In this document: positions 47,460 to 55,505 of the stretch, one piece after another
Position numbering within the stretch: the stretch's first letter is position 1
How the letters are laid out: the number at the start of each line of letters is the position of its first letter
Assembly (NCBI GenBank): GCA_001787755.1
Contig: MFYJ01000002.1
Coordinates: 1 to 59,345 of the forward strand
Direction: 5' to 3'
DNA: 59,345 bases
Origin: Candidatus Peribacteria bacterium RIFOXYB1_FULL_54_35
Lineage (GTDB): Bacteria; Patescibacteriota; Gracilibacteria; Peribacterales; Peribacteraceae
Position numbers and translations under genes: made by a program
The notes under the pieces: model-generated
The model's input: the letters and a program-made list of their open reading frames with translations, nothing else
Databases searched by the model: none
Told to the model about the DNA's origin: nothing

Positions 47460-49325
47460 GTGGAAGAAACCACTCCCCTCCCCGCCCGGCACATACTTGG
47501 CTTGGTTGTCGCGGTATTTTTCCTGCTGACATTCACTGTGTACTACCAGTCACTCTTTCATCCGTTCGTGCGGTGGGATGACGGACTGCTCATCTACGAT
47601 AACCCTGCCGTGTGGGCAATCACTCCTGCAACACTCAAAAGAATCTTCACTTCCTACGACCCGGAACTGTACATCCCTCTCACATTCCTCACGTATCAAA
47701 TCGACTTCCTCATCGGAGGGACGAACCCCGTGATCTACCACCTGAGTAATCTTCTCTTCCACACCGCGAACGCCATCCTTGTTGCATGGTTCATCTTCCT
47801 CCTCTCCAAGCAAAAATGGATTGGTCTCGCGTGCGGTTTCCTCTTTGCCGTTCATCCGCTCCACACCGAAGCAGTGGCATGGGCGAGCGCACGCAAAGAT
47901 GTGCTCTCAACGTTCTTCTTCCTGCTCACACTCATCGGGTACCTCCGTTACCGCAGCACAGGACGTTATCTGAAACACAGCCTCATTGCATACCTCTTTG
48001 CTCTTCTGGCAAAAGTGACTGTTGCGACACTCCCTGTGCTGCTCCTCCTTCTTGACGTGCTCGAGGGGAGAAAAATCGACCGGAAAGCGCTCATGGAGAA
48101 AATCCCCTTCTTTGCTCTGAGCATTGTGTTCGGCATTATTGCCATCTTCGGAAAATCGGAAATTCTCCAGCGTGCCACACTGCTCGAAAAGATACTCATG
48201 TCCTGCAAAAGCACTGTGTTCTATCTTGAGAAAATTATCTGGCCCACCAAGCTTTCCGTGCTGTATCCGTACGTTGGTGACATTGGAATCACAAACCCCG
48301 ACTTTCTCTGGCCTGCAATCAGTGTCGCAATCCTCATCCTCATCGCGTTCCTCTCACTGAAAAAAAGCCGCGTGTTCTTCTTCGGGGTGTTCTTCTTCCT
48401 CATCACCATTTCCCCGACGTTCCTCAACTTCGCCAAGGGGGAGATGGACCTGTACTTCGCTTCAGACCGCTACGCCTACGCAGGTTCCATTGGGATCCTG
48501 TTCCTGCTTGCACTCGGCCTAGCACACCTTTCAAAACGTCTTCCGCTGGTTGCCCTGAACGGAGGAATCGGCGCGCTTGTGCTCCTCTTCGCCTGGATGG
48601 CACATGCGCAGTCCCAAACATGGGCAGGAACAGAAGCGCTCTTCCAGAACGTCATAGAGCACTACCAGGATTCCCATGTTGCCCACAACAACCTCGGCAA
48701 TGCGTACCGCAGGCAGGAGGATATCACAAAGGCAATTGAACACTTCGAGAAAGCCATCGCTATCCGGGACCACCCGCGCACACGCAGCAACTACGGCGCA
48801 GCCCTCAGGAAACAGGGGAAAATGGAGGAAGCACTTGCGCAGTATGATCGCGCGCTGGAACTTGATCCGGAGAGTAAAAACGCACACTTCGGTCTCGGCA
48901 TTCTCTACGCAGAACTCGGGAAGAGAGATGAAGCTCTCCTAGAGTACCAGCGTGCCATTGCAATAGATCCCACCTACTCGGAGGTGTACCTCAACCTCGG
49001 AGCTCTGTACATGCAAATGGACCAGCCTCAGGAGGCCATAGACCAGTACCAGAAAGCAATTGCCACTACTCCCTACTTTGCACAGGCCTACTACAACCTC
49101 GGGGTTGCGTACAGAAAAATCGACAAGCCACGGCAGGCAATGGAGAACTACGAAATGGCAATACGCTACGAACCTTCCTTCGTTGCGGCGCGCATCAATC
49201 TCGGCATCGCCTACTACGAACGGAAACGTCTGGAGGATGCCAGAGAACAGTTCGAAATAGTGCTCCTGTACGATCCCGGGAATCAGCGCGCTCTCTCAGC
49301 GCTCAAACAGATCGGAGTCCGGTAA
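47460..49325 (+). CDS. GT-C/TMTC-like membrane protein with TPR repeats (second copy)
   Basis: A 621-residue paralogue of the 3471-5153 protein with the same key loops (VRWDDGLLIYDNPAVWAITPATLKRIFTSYDPELYIPL; HPLHTEAVAWASARKD). About ten membrane helices reach residue 385, then at least six TPR units (VAHNNLGNAYRRQEDITKAIEHFEKA, AHFGLGILYAELGKRDEALLEYQRA, YYNLGVAYRKIDKPRQAMENYEMA). GTG start, with TAGAGT 8 nt upstream. Predicted to glycosylate exported proteins. Two such genes suggest different acceptors. Confidence 0.78.
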   Translation: MEETTPLPARHILGLVVAVFFLLTFTVYYQSLFHPFVRWDDGLLIYDNPAVWAITPATLKRIFTSYDPELYIPLTFLTYQIDFLIGGTNPVIYHLSNLLFHTANAILVAWFIFLLSKQKWIGLACGFLFAVHPLHTEAVAWASARKDVLSTFFFLLTLIGYLRYRSTGRYLKHSLIAYLFALLAKVTVATLPVLLLLLDVLEGRKIDRKALMEKIPFFALSIVFGIIAIFGKSEILQRATLLEKILMSCKSTVFYLEKIIWPTKLSVLYPYVGDIGITNPDFLWPAISVAILILIAFLSLKKSRVFFFGVFFFLITISPTFLNFAKGEMDLYFASDRYAYAGSIGILFLLALGLAHLSKRLPLVALNGGIGALVLLFAWMAHAQSQTWAGTEALFQNVIEHYQDSHVAHNNLGNAYRRQEDITKAIEHFEKAIAIRDHPRTRSNYGAALRKQGKMEEALAQYDRALELDPESKNAHFGLGILYAELGKRDEALLEYQRAIAIDPTYSEVYLNLGALYMQMDQPQEAIDQYQKAIATTPYFAQAYYNLGVAYRKIDKPRQAMENYEMAIRYEPSFVAARINLGIAYYERKRLEDAREQFEIVLLYDPGNQRALSALKQIGVR

Positions 49326-49541
49326 CCGAAGGCCACGTCGCCTGGCCTTCCGCGCAATGAGATCTTTCATATCGTCCCGATATACAGGATCCACCCATTG
49401 CACATCCCGCAAATCATCCGGAAAAGCAAGGGAGGCAAGGAGCGCCTCGCACCGCACTCGGGGTTCCCTGTGTGCGTCTGGATCAACCCATCCGTCGATG
49501 AGCTCCGCGACACTGTTCAAATCGGATGCTGAGGTTTCCAT
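49296..49541 (-). CDS. Small acidic protein, hypothetical
   Basis: An 81-residue protein (METSASDLNSVAELIDGWVD...) overlapping the end of the TPR gene by 30 nt. There is no membrane segment. It contains ALLASLAFPDDLRDVQWVDP and a basic end RKARRRGLRLP. A toxin-antitoxin or ribosome-associated role is possible but not shown. The frame continues upstream into the 92-bp repeat, so the start is uncertain. Confidence 0.45.
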   Translation of the reverse strand: METSASDLNSVAELIDGWVDPDAHREPRVRCEALLASLAFPDDLRDVQWVDPVYRDDMKDLIARKARRRGLRLPDSDLFER

Positions 49542-49554
49542 TGCTTTCACTATA

Positions 49555-49646
49555 CTAGACACGGCATCGTTTGTCCGCAGACGCTATTGATGCCAACACA
49601 GCCTCCGGATATCTGTGTGATCATCTGGAAACGGCGCCGTGTCAAG
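49555..49646 (+). repeat. 92-bp element with terminal inverted repeats, copy 2
   Basis: Begins CTAGACACGGCATCGTTT and ends AAACGGCGCCGTGTCAAG. It aligns over its full length with copy 1 (32484-32577, opposite strand) at roughly three of four bases. It sits between a minus-strand small gene and the 49725 gene. Confidence 0.8.
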
Positions 49647-49724
49647 AAAACTGCTCTGCCAACGCCCAGGAAGTGAGAAAGTTTCTCGAAGTTGATCACC
49701 TGCTAGATGCGTTATACTTCCACC

Positions 49725-51686
49725 ATGCTGGAATACCGCAAACAGCTTAACATCGCAGCATTCATCATCACTGTAGCACTGATCGGCTGGCTCCTCCTCT
49801 ATAAGATCACCTCCTCAGACTTCTGGTGGCACGTGAAGGCGGGGCAGGTGCTGCGGTCCACGGGATGGATACACACGGACCCATTTGCGTACACGCGGGA
49901 AGGACTCCCCTACCTCGCGACGCAGAGCTGGCTCGCGCAAGTGATCCTCTCCATGTTCTATGACTTCGGCAGCGCAAGCGGCGTGATCTTCCTGCGCTTT
50001 CTCCTTGTGGCACTCACATTCTCAGTACTGCTCCTGATCGACAGACGGAGCATCTGGCCCAATGTTTTCGTCATTCTTCTGGCACTTATCCTTTTGCGCC
50101 CTTTCCTCCTCGACCGCCCGCAACTCTGGACTTTCCTCTGCTTTTCCCTGCAGTTATTTTTTACAATTAAATTCATAGAGAGCCCTATTTCAAGCTATGA
50201 AAATAGAACAAAATATTTGATCAAATATCTGCTTCCCATCTGGGCAGTGCAAGTGCTCTGGGTCAACATGCACGGCGCAGCTGCACTCGTAACCGTGGCA
50301 CTCATTGGTGCGGCATTTCTCGGATTTCTCGTGGAGGACGTACGTAGCCACTCCCCTCTTCCCCAAACCATCCTGAGATCCTGGATCTACCTGCTCGCGA
50401 TTGCAGGAGCACTCGTTACCTTGTTGTTCTCACCCAATGGCATCGGTAACCTCGCGTATGTCCAGAACCTTTTCTCCGATCAGACCAAGGAATTCATCGT
50501 GGAATGGCAAGCTCCCGTACTCTCCAGATACCTGCAGGTGACAGGTGTTTTCTGGATACTTGCACTCATCTCCCTGCTCTGGTCCCGGAAACATACTATT
50601 GCTTTCGGAACCATCCTTATCGTCTTCGGTCTTTTTGCATGCACAGCCATGCGTCACCTTCCGCTCTTTGTGCTGGCCGCGGTTGCTATTTCCTTTGCCT
50701 CACTCAAGCACACTACTGGGTGGCAAGCTCTGCTCACTGCTGCAGACAGACACAAGATGGCTATACTGCTCTTGAGTGCAGGCATCCTTGCTGCGCTTTT
50801 GGGACTAAACAGAATGACACGCATCCACCTGATCCGGTCTGGTACCAATACAGCCGGAATTCTTGAACAGTACACGAGCGCGTACGATTTCCTGGAACGT
50901 ACGCAGCCTTCAGGACACATGTTCAACTCCTACGATGTCGGTAGCTATCTTCTCTCCCGTGGATACCCTGACCGCAAGGTATTTGTCGACGGCCGTAACG
51001 TGGACTACGGTTACGAGTTCCTCAGAAAAACCATGGATGCTGCACAAGACCCAAGTACATGGAAACAACTGGAAGAAGAGTTCGGACTCACCTACGCGGT
51101 CTTCAACTATACACCCAACCGTGAGCTCTACGCAGAGAGCGTGCCATATGCAAACCATCTGGACAGAAACCCCGACTGGGCACTCGTCTACATAGATGAC
51201 CAGATTGCCGTGTACTTCAAACGCATCCCCGAGCATACGGAACTCATCGACCAGTACGAATACCACTTCATCAATCCGGAGAAACTCGACAGGGGAACAG
51301 TATTCCAGAGTATCGCGCAGGAAAACGTGCATGCCCTGGAAACGGAGCTGCTGCGTGTCTCCCGCAGTGATGCTGAGGGGATCAAAGCGTTGCTCCTTCT
51401 CGTAAAGCTGTACTTTGCTTCCAATCTCCCCGACGATGCCCTTCGGGTACTGAGCAAAACCATGGAACGCCAACCAATGCATTACGAAGCGTATGAGATT
51501 GCCGGGCAGGTGTATGAGAAAGCCGGCCGCTACGAGGAGGCTGTGCAGATGTTTACAAAGTCCATGCAGTACTCCAGCCACCTGGACGCTTCCTACGACT
51601 ACGCACGGTTCGCGGAAGTATGGGAAAAAGCGGGGCACGCAAAGAAGGCGGAGCAGTTCCGGAGAAAAGCCCTTCTCAGCCAATAA
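49725..51686 (+). CDS. Polytopic GT-C-type membrane protein with short TPR tail
   Basis: A 653-residue membrane protein. Helix 1 is followed by SSDFWWHVKAGQVLRSTGWIHTDPFAYT, a first-loop motif common in bacterial GT-C-like proteins annotated as TPR or glycosyltransferase family. About ten to twelve helices reach residue 370. A soluble part with FNSYDVGSYLLSRGYPDRKVFVDGRNVDYGYEF follows, then TPR-like helices (VYEKAGRYEEAVQMFTKSMQYSSHLDASYDYARFAEVWEKAGHAKKAE, broken into repeats). TATACT is 6 nt before ATG. It is related in layout, not in detail, to the two TMTC-like genes. Confidence 0.65.
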   Translation: MLEYRKQLNIAAFIITVALIGWLLLYKITSSDFWWHVKAGQVLRSTGWIHTDPFAYTREGLPYLATQSWLAQVILSMFYDFGSASGVIFLRFLLVALTFSVLLLIDRRSIWPNVFVILLALILLRPFLLDRPQLWTFLCFSLQLFFTIKFIESPISSYENRTKYLIKYLLPIWAVQVLWVNMHGAAALVTVALIGAAFLGFLVEDVRSHSPLPQTILRSWIYLLAIAGALVTLLFSPNGIGNLAYVQNLFSDQTKEFIVEWQAPVLSRYLQVTGVFWILALISLLWSRKHTIAFGTILIVFGLFACTAMRHLPLFVLAAVAISFASLKHTTGWQALLTAADRHKMAILLLSAGILAALLGLNRMTRIHLIRSGTNTAGILEQYTSAYDFLERTQPSGHMFNSYDVGSYLLSRGYPDRKVFVDGRNVDYGYEFLRKTMDAAQDPSTWKQLEEEFGLTYAVFNYTPNRELYAESVPYANHLDRNPDWALVYIDDQIAVYFKRIPEHTELIDQYEYHFINPEKLDRGTVFQSIAQENVHALETELLRVSRSDAEGIKALLLLVKLYFASNLPDDALRVLSKTMERQPMHYEAYEIAGQVYEKAGRYEEAVQMFTKSMQYSSHLDASYDYARFAEVWEKAGHAKKAEQFRRKALLSQ

Positions 51687-52292
51687 TCACTCCGAAGTAT
51701 CCTGGGGATCCAACGAAGGATCATGCTCATAGCGCAGTTCTACCTTCCTGCGGTTTCTTCCTCCTGACACAGGCTCGATACTTCCTTTCCATTCAGAAGA
51801 ATACGTCTGCCAGGGGTACCTCTCTTTGGCAACATTGTATGCAAACTGCATCAGCGCATCATCGGTGACTTCGTCGGATGCACCGAGGCTCTCAAACGTT
51901 ACGTATATGTTGAACTCTGTATGTTCCCGGTCATTCCAAACCATGATATCGACAATATGATTCTCCTGCATCCATCCTGCTATCCGCTCATTGGAATCCC
52001 ACTGCTCCTGCGTGAACCTCCTGGAATCGAGCGTGCCGTCCCAACCCATCTTGGAGAGCCGGAAAAAGATACCGGACCACTCCCTCTCCATTCCCTGCTG
52101 CTGCCACCATGCTTTCTTCATGTATGGCTCTTCATCCTCCACACGTTGCTGCACGGGATCTGGTAAACCATGCCCCCCGCAACCTCCGAGTGTAGAAGCA
52201 TAGGCACACCCGAACACGATGCGCAGGAGAGCAGTTCTGCGCCCGCACCTCTTCTCCGGCCTCACTGTCTCCGGAAGTTGCTCCTGCTGCAT
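51687..52292 (-). CDS. Putative lipoprotein
   Basis: A 201-residue protein. A basic N-terminus and short hydrophobic stretch lead to the lipobox STLGGC, so it is probably acylated at that Cys and held on the outer face of the membrane. The rest is acidic and aromatic-rich (KAWWQQQGMEREWSGIFFRLSKMGWDG) with no known domain. It is divergent from the chorismate mutase unit. It ends 1 nt after the TPR gene's stop. Confidence 0.6.
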   Translation of the reverse strand: MQQEQLPETVRPEKRCGRRTALLRIVFGCAYASTLGGCGGHGLPDPVQQRVEDEEPYMKKAWWQQQGMEREWSGIFFRLSKMGWDGTLDSRRFTQEQWDSNERIAGWMQENHIVDIMVWNDREHTEFNIYVTFESLGASDEVTDDALMQFAYNVAKERYPWQTYSSEWKGSIEPVSGGRNRRKVELRYEHDPSLDPQDTSE

Positions 52293-52331
52293 AGGTTCGA
52301 CGTACAAAGAGAGGAAGCATAACAAATAAAA

Positions 52332-52359
52332 TTGACATATCAATTTCTTTCACTATAAT
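52332..52359 (+). promoter_or_regulatory. Full consensus promoter TTGACA-N16-TATAAT
   Basis: -35 TTGACA (52332-52337) and -10 TATAAT (52354-52359), both perfect. A short leader-peptide frame starts 9 nt after the -10, so its mRNA would be practically leaderless. Confidence 0.88.
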
Positions 52360-52367
52360 CATCCCAC

Positions 52368-52418
52368 ATGATTTCTCAGGGCATTCTGTACGGCTTCTCC
52401 TATCCCTCCTTTACGTAA
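52368..52418 (+). CDS. 16-residue aromatic-rich leader peptide
   Basis: MISQGILYGFSYPSFT, with two Tyr and two Phe in the last nine residues. It lies between a consensus promoter and a probable chorismate mutase. Its 3' end (CTTCTCCT 52394-52401, CTCCTT 52406-52411) can pair with AAGGAGAAG (52417-52425). A following GAAGGAG (52422-52428) can instead pair with CTCCTTC (52469-52475), right before the next ATG. Such competing stems downstream of a codon-rich leader resemble phe/tyr attenuation. Too small to be sure. Confidence 0.45.
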   Translation: MISQGILYGFSYPSFT

Positions 52419-52476
52419 GGAGAAGGAGCTGCACACCTGAGAACTTTCCATTCCTAAAAGCTTCCTTCCTCCTTCC

Positions 52477-52989
52477 ATGAGCAGTAGGAATTTTTCTATA
52501 TCCACCGTTGCCACCGCTACGGATCAACCAGATCGACAGGCAGCACTGCACGCGCTGCGCAACGGCATAGATGAGGCAGACAGAGCATTGCTCGAGAGTA
52601 TTGCAGCAAGAACCCAACCTGAACCAGCAGACAGCCTCGCAGCAACATTTGCCCGGGAGTTCAGAGGCCTGTTCCCATCCTGCCCGCAGAAAAAGGCAGA
52701 GGAAGCAGCCAGGCACCTGGTAGCAGAGATGCAGACCCTCTTCCCCTGGTCGCTCTGCAGAGCATCCATTGCAGCGCTCATCAACGGCTTCTCACACCGG
52801 GCACAGGTGCGACAGCATAAGAATCAGACACGGGACGCGGTGCGGGAGCAGGAAATGAGCGAACGATGGTGTTCCTCCTCCACCGCATTGGCAATGGATC
52901 CACAGAAAACCGACAGACTGCTGCAAACCATCATCGAAACCTCCGTGCGCATGCAGGAAATTCAAGTGCCACCGGCCGCCGCCCCGTAA
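52477..52989 (+). CDS. Probable AroQ-type chorismate mutase with inserted segment
   Basis: A 170-residue protein. Helix 1 (LHALRNGIDEADRALLESIAAR, residues 24-45) and the C-terminal part (HRAQVRQHK, then TRDAVREQEMSER, then DPQKTDRLLQTIIETSVRMQ) together match the AroQ fold. Equivalents of E. coli R11, K39, D48, R51, E52, S84 and Q88 appear as R28, K115, D120, R123, E124, S156 and Q160, with the R-E to S-Q spacing exact. About 60 residues are inserted between, and the K-R loop is four residues short. It would turn chorismate to prephenate for Phe and Tyr. The upstream Phe/Tyr leader supports this. No signal peptide. Confidence 0.55.
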   Translation: MSSRNFSISTVATATDQPDRQAALHALRNGIDEADRALLESIAARTQPEPADSLAATFAREFRGLFPSCPQKKAEEAARHLVAEMQTLFPWSLCRASIAALINGFSHRAQVRQHKNQTRDAVREQEMSERWCSSSTALAMDPQKTDRLLQTIIETSVRMQEIQVPPAAAP

Positions 52990-53036
52990 AGCCTGCTTGC
53001 GGATGCCGGCAGAGTAGCAATACAATCGACCCCTCT

Positions 53037-54065
53037 ATGCCAAAGTACATTGGTCTCACCGGGTACATGGGGAGCGGAAAAGGCGAGGTTGCAAAACTCT
53101 TGCAGAAACGAGGGTACAAGTACATCTCCCTCTCCGACATGGTCCGGGAGGAAGCGACGAAGCGCGGCCTGCCTCATACGCGGGAGAATCTTCAAAATGT
53201 GGGAAACGACCTGCGGGAGAAAGGCGGTGCAGGTGTACTTGGCGCAAAGGTATGTGCACTTGTTGGGCAGGAACCAGAGAGCTCCTGGGTCATAGACGGC
53301 ATCCGCAACCCCGGAGAGGCGGAGGAACTCAAGAAGCTGCCCGATCTGCAGGTGGTTGGCGTGAGTGCTTCCCCGGAGATCCTCGTGCAACGCGTGTTGG
53401 AGAGGAACCGCGGCGGCACTGTGCTCAAGCGCGAAGCGATTCTGGAACGCCTGGAACGGGAGAAGGGTATCGGCGAACCGCCAAAGGGGCAGCAGGTGAA
53501 GAAGTGCCTGGAGAACGTGGACTACTTCATCCTCAACGAAGGAACGCTCGAAGAGCTTGGCCGGAAATTTGAGCACTTCCTCAGACTAGGAACCGGAGAA
53601 GACCGGCCGACTTTCGACGAGATCTTCATGGAAATCGCCTACACCTGGGCCAAACGCGCTACCTGCCTCCGGCGCAAGGTAGGCGCAGTGATCGCCAAGG
53701 ACAAGCAGCAGCTCACCGCAGGGTACAACGGAGCACCCAGGGGTGTGCCACACTGTGCGGAACTCGGAGGATGCCTGCGGGAAAAACTTGGAATTCCTTC
53801 GGGGCAGCGGCACGAGATCTGCCGCGGCACGCACGCGGAGCAGAATGCCATCACACAGGCAGCGAAGTTCGGCATCAGCATCGAAGGCTCCACGCTCTAC
53901 TGCAACACGTTCCCCTGCGTGATCTGCACGAAGATGATCCTCAATGCCGGCATTGATACCGTGGTGTACGACAGCGACTACGATGACCCCCTCTCCAAAG
54001 AAATTCTCGCCCAGCAAAACGTGCTCGTACTCAGGAGGTACGAGGGGAGAAAAATTCGTGTTTGA
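53037..54065 (+). CDS. P-loop kinase-like / dCMP deaminase fusion
   Basis: A 342-residue protein. Residues 1-185 are a nucleotide-kinase-like P-loop domain (GYMGSGKGEVAKLL, then VIDGIRNPGEAEEL, a dephospho-CoA-kinase or AAA-like layout). Residues 190-342 are a zinc deaminase: HAEQNAI (H266, E268) and PCVICTKMI (C294, C297), with CxxxAxRATCLRRKVGAVI at the start, as in deoxycytidylate deaminase. The two-domain order matches AvcD anti-phage deaminases as well as some housekeeping dCMP deaminases; AvcD is longer. TACAAT lies 10 nt before ATG. It would supply dUMP for the thymidylate path that tmk completes. Confidence 0.85.
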   Translation: MPKYIGLTGYMGSGKGEVAKLLQKRGYKYISLSDMVREEATKRGLPHTRENLQNVGNDLREKGGAGVLGAKVCALVGQEPESSWVIDGIRNPGEAEELKKLPDLQVVGVSASPEILVQRVLERNRGGTVLKREAILERLEREKGIGEPPKGQQVKKCLENVDYFILNEGTLEELGRKFEHFLRLGTGEDRPTFDEIFMEIAYTWAKRATCLRRKVGAVIAKDKQQLTAGYNGAPRGVPHCAELGGCLREKLGIPSGQRHEICRGTHAEQNAITQAAKFGISIEGSTLYCNTFPCVICTKMILNAGIDTVVYDSDYDDPLSKEILAQQNVLVLRRYEGRKIRV

Positions 54066-54117
54066 CACCTAAATTAATTCTTGACCAGTGTATGGACAAG
54101 GAGAAGAATGCTCCACA

Positions 54118-54480
54118 ATGGAGAAAACAGAATACGCATTCCGGGCAACACTCGATCTTGAAAGCGTCAACTTCTGCAAAGATGCTGATGGGGCCGCCAC
54201 GATCATGGTGGATACAGAAAACGGAACACACTTCGCTCTCCACTCAGATGAAGTCGCAAAACGAATTGGAAAACCCGCTGATGATGTCCTCCGCTCCCTC
54301 CCCGATGCCCCAGACTGCAGTGTCACTAATCCGGGATACCTCGGAGAAGTGCAAGCCGCCATTCGATGCACACCGGAAGAGGCGGAGAAAATCAAATCCA
54401 CCATCGAAGGATGGCAATCCTGGAACGGCAGGCAAATGTGGAGAGTATGTATGAGGGAAACGGAGCCTGCTTACGCATAG
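54118..54480 (+). CDS. Hypothetical small protein
   Basis: A 120-residue soluble protein starting MEKTEYAFRATLDLESVNFC. The pattern (a beta-rich N-half TIMVDTENGTHFALHSDEVAKRIGKP, and a C-half TPEEAEKIKSTIEGWQSWNGRQMWRV) gives no family match. AAGGAG is 13 nt before ATG. It follows the deaminase by 53 nt, so cotranscription is possible. Confidence 0.55.
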   Translation: MEKTEYAFRATLDLESVNFCKDADGAATIMVDTENGTHFALHSDEVAKRIGKPADDVLRSLPDAPDCSVTNPGYLGEVQAAIRCTPEEAEKIKSTIEGWQSWNGRQMWRVCMRETEPAYA

Positions 54481-54487
54481 AAAAACA

Positions 54488-55393
54488 CTAGGCCGCTTCT
54501 CTCTGCCACACTTGCCAAAGATACTCCGGAACAGTGCCGCCCGCCGTGCGGATGAGGTGGTTCACTGCGAGCGTGGAACGGGAGAACGCCGGTCTCCCCC
54601 CTCTGCGAATATGCTTCTTGAGTTCGTGCGTCCTCGGATCGCTGTACAGATGCCAATGGGAAAATGTTGGCGCTTCCACAAGCGGATTGGTGTGGTTGTG
54701 CGTCGTATGATCAGAAACACCAGGAAGCATACTCAGACCCATGCGCTCATCAATTTCATCCGTATACGCAAATCCCCTTGATACGGTGTACGCACCCATC
54801 ACATCACGAGTCTCCTCCACGAGAGCACAGAGCTCATCTGTGCTCACGATCTCTTCGGGGAGTACCGGGCTGATGCAGGCACCAACAGGAACATCCTTCG
54901 CTGCAAGGAGCCGCGCGGCATCTATCCTGGCCTGCACGGTAGGTGCATGAACCTCAAGATCCGGCCGGTCTCTCCCGGAGACAAATGAAACTTCCACTGC
55001 AAGCCTGTTCCCCTGCTCCTTCATCCGGTTGTTGAGTTCAGCGAGTTCATCGACAGTCCGTGCACTCAGAGCAGCTTTGGTGAGGAGAGATACGCTCTTC
55101 CCATAGCCTGCAAGCCTGCGGACATGCGCCAATCCCTCCTGCTCGCCACGCGCAAAGAGTTCATGGAACCGTGAGGAGACGAGGCAGTGTACCCATTTTC
55201 CAAGACGCTCGAGAGTGACCCGTATTTGCCTGTCTGCTTCCGCAGGAGAACCGGGCTTAAGTTGATCTGCATCCTGACAAAATCCCTTCGTGTGCGCAAA
55301 GCAGTACTTGCATCCATAAGAGCAGGGAGGCTCGTCCCCAAAAGCCGGCATCATATGCCCCTCGTACACCGGCAGCATCTCCGAGTAATCCAT
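54488..55393 (-). CDS. Radical SAM protein
   Basis: A 301-residue radical SAM enzyme. The Fe-S motif is PPCSYGCKYCFAHTKG, a Cx3Cx2C triple (C24, C28, C31). A TIM-barrel-like order follows: SLLTKAAL, VEVSFVSGRD, PVGACISPVLPEEI and FAYTDEIDERMGL. The start LPVYEGHMMPAFGDEPPCSYGCKYC resembles SPL/DUF-type radical SAM enzymes acting on nucleic acids or unknown substrates. No auxiliary cluster motif is seen. Substrate unknown. Confidence 0.85.
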   Translation of the reverse strand: MDYSEMLPVYEGHMMPAFGDEPPCSYGCKYCFAHTKGFCQDADQLKPGSPAEADRQIRVTLERLGKWVHCLVSSRFHELFARGEQEGLAHVRRLAGYGKSVSLLTKAALSARTVDELAELNNRMKEQGNRLAVEVSFVSGRDRPDLEVHAPTVQARIDAARLLAAKDVPVGACISPVLPEEIVSTDELCALVEETRDVMGAYTVSRGFAYTDEIDERMGLSMLPGVSDHTTHNHTNPLVEAPTFSHWHLYSDPRTHELKKHIRRGGRPAFSRSTLAVNHLIRTAGGTVPEYLWQVWQREAA

Positions 55394-55505
55394 TGCAAGG
55401 ATTCTAAAACTATCCCTTTCTCTGTCAACACTCCCCCTGGGAAATCATTCCTCTCTATTTCGCTTCTATTAGGGCTGAAACAGCTGTACAAGCAAATTTG
55501 TTACG

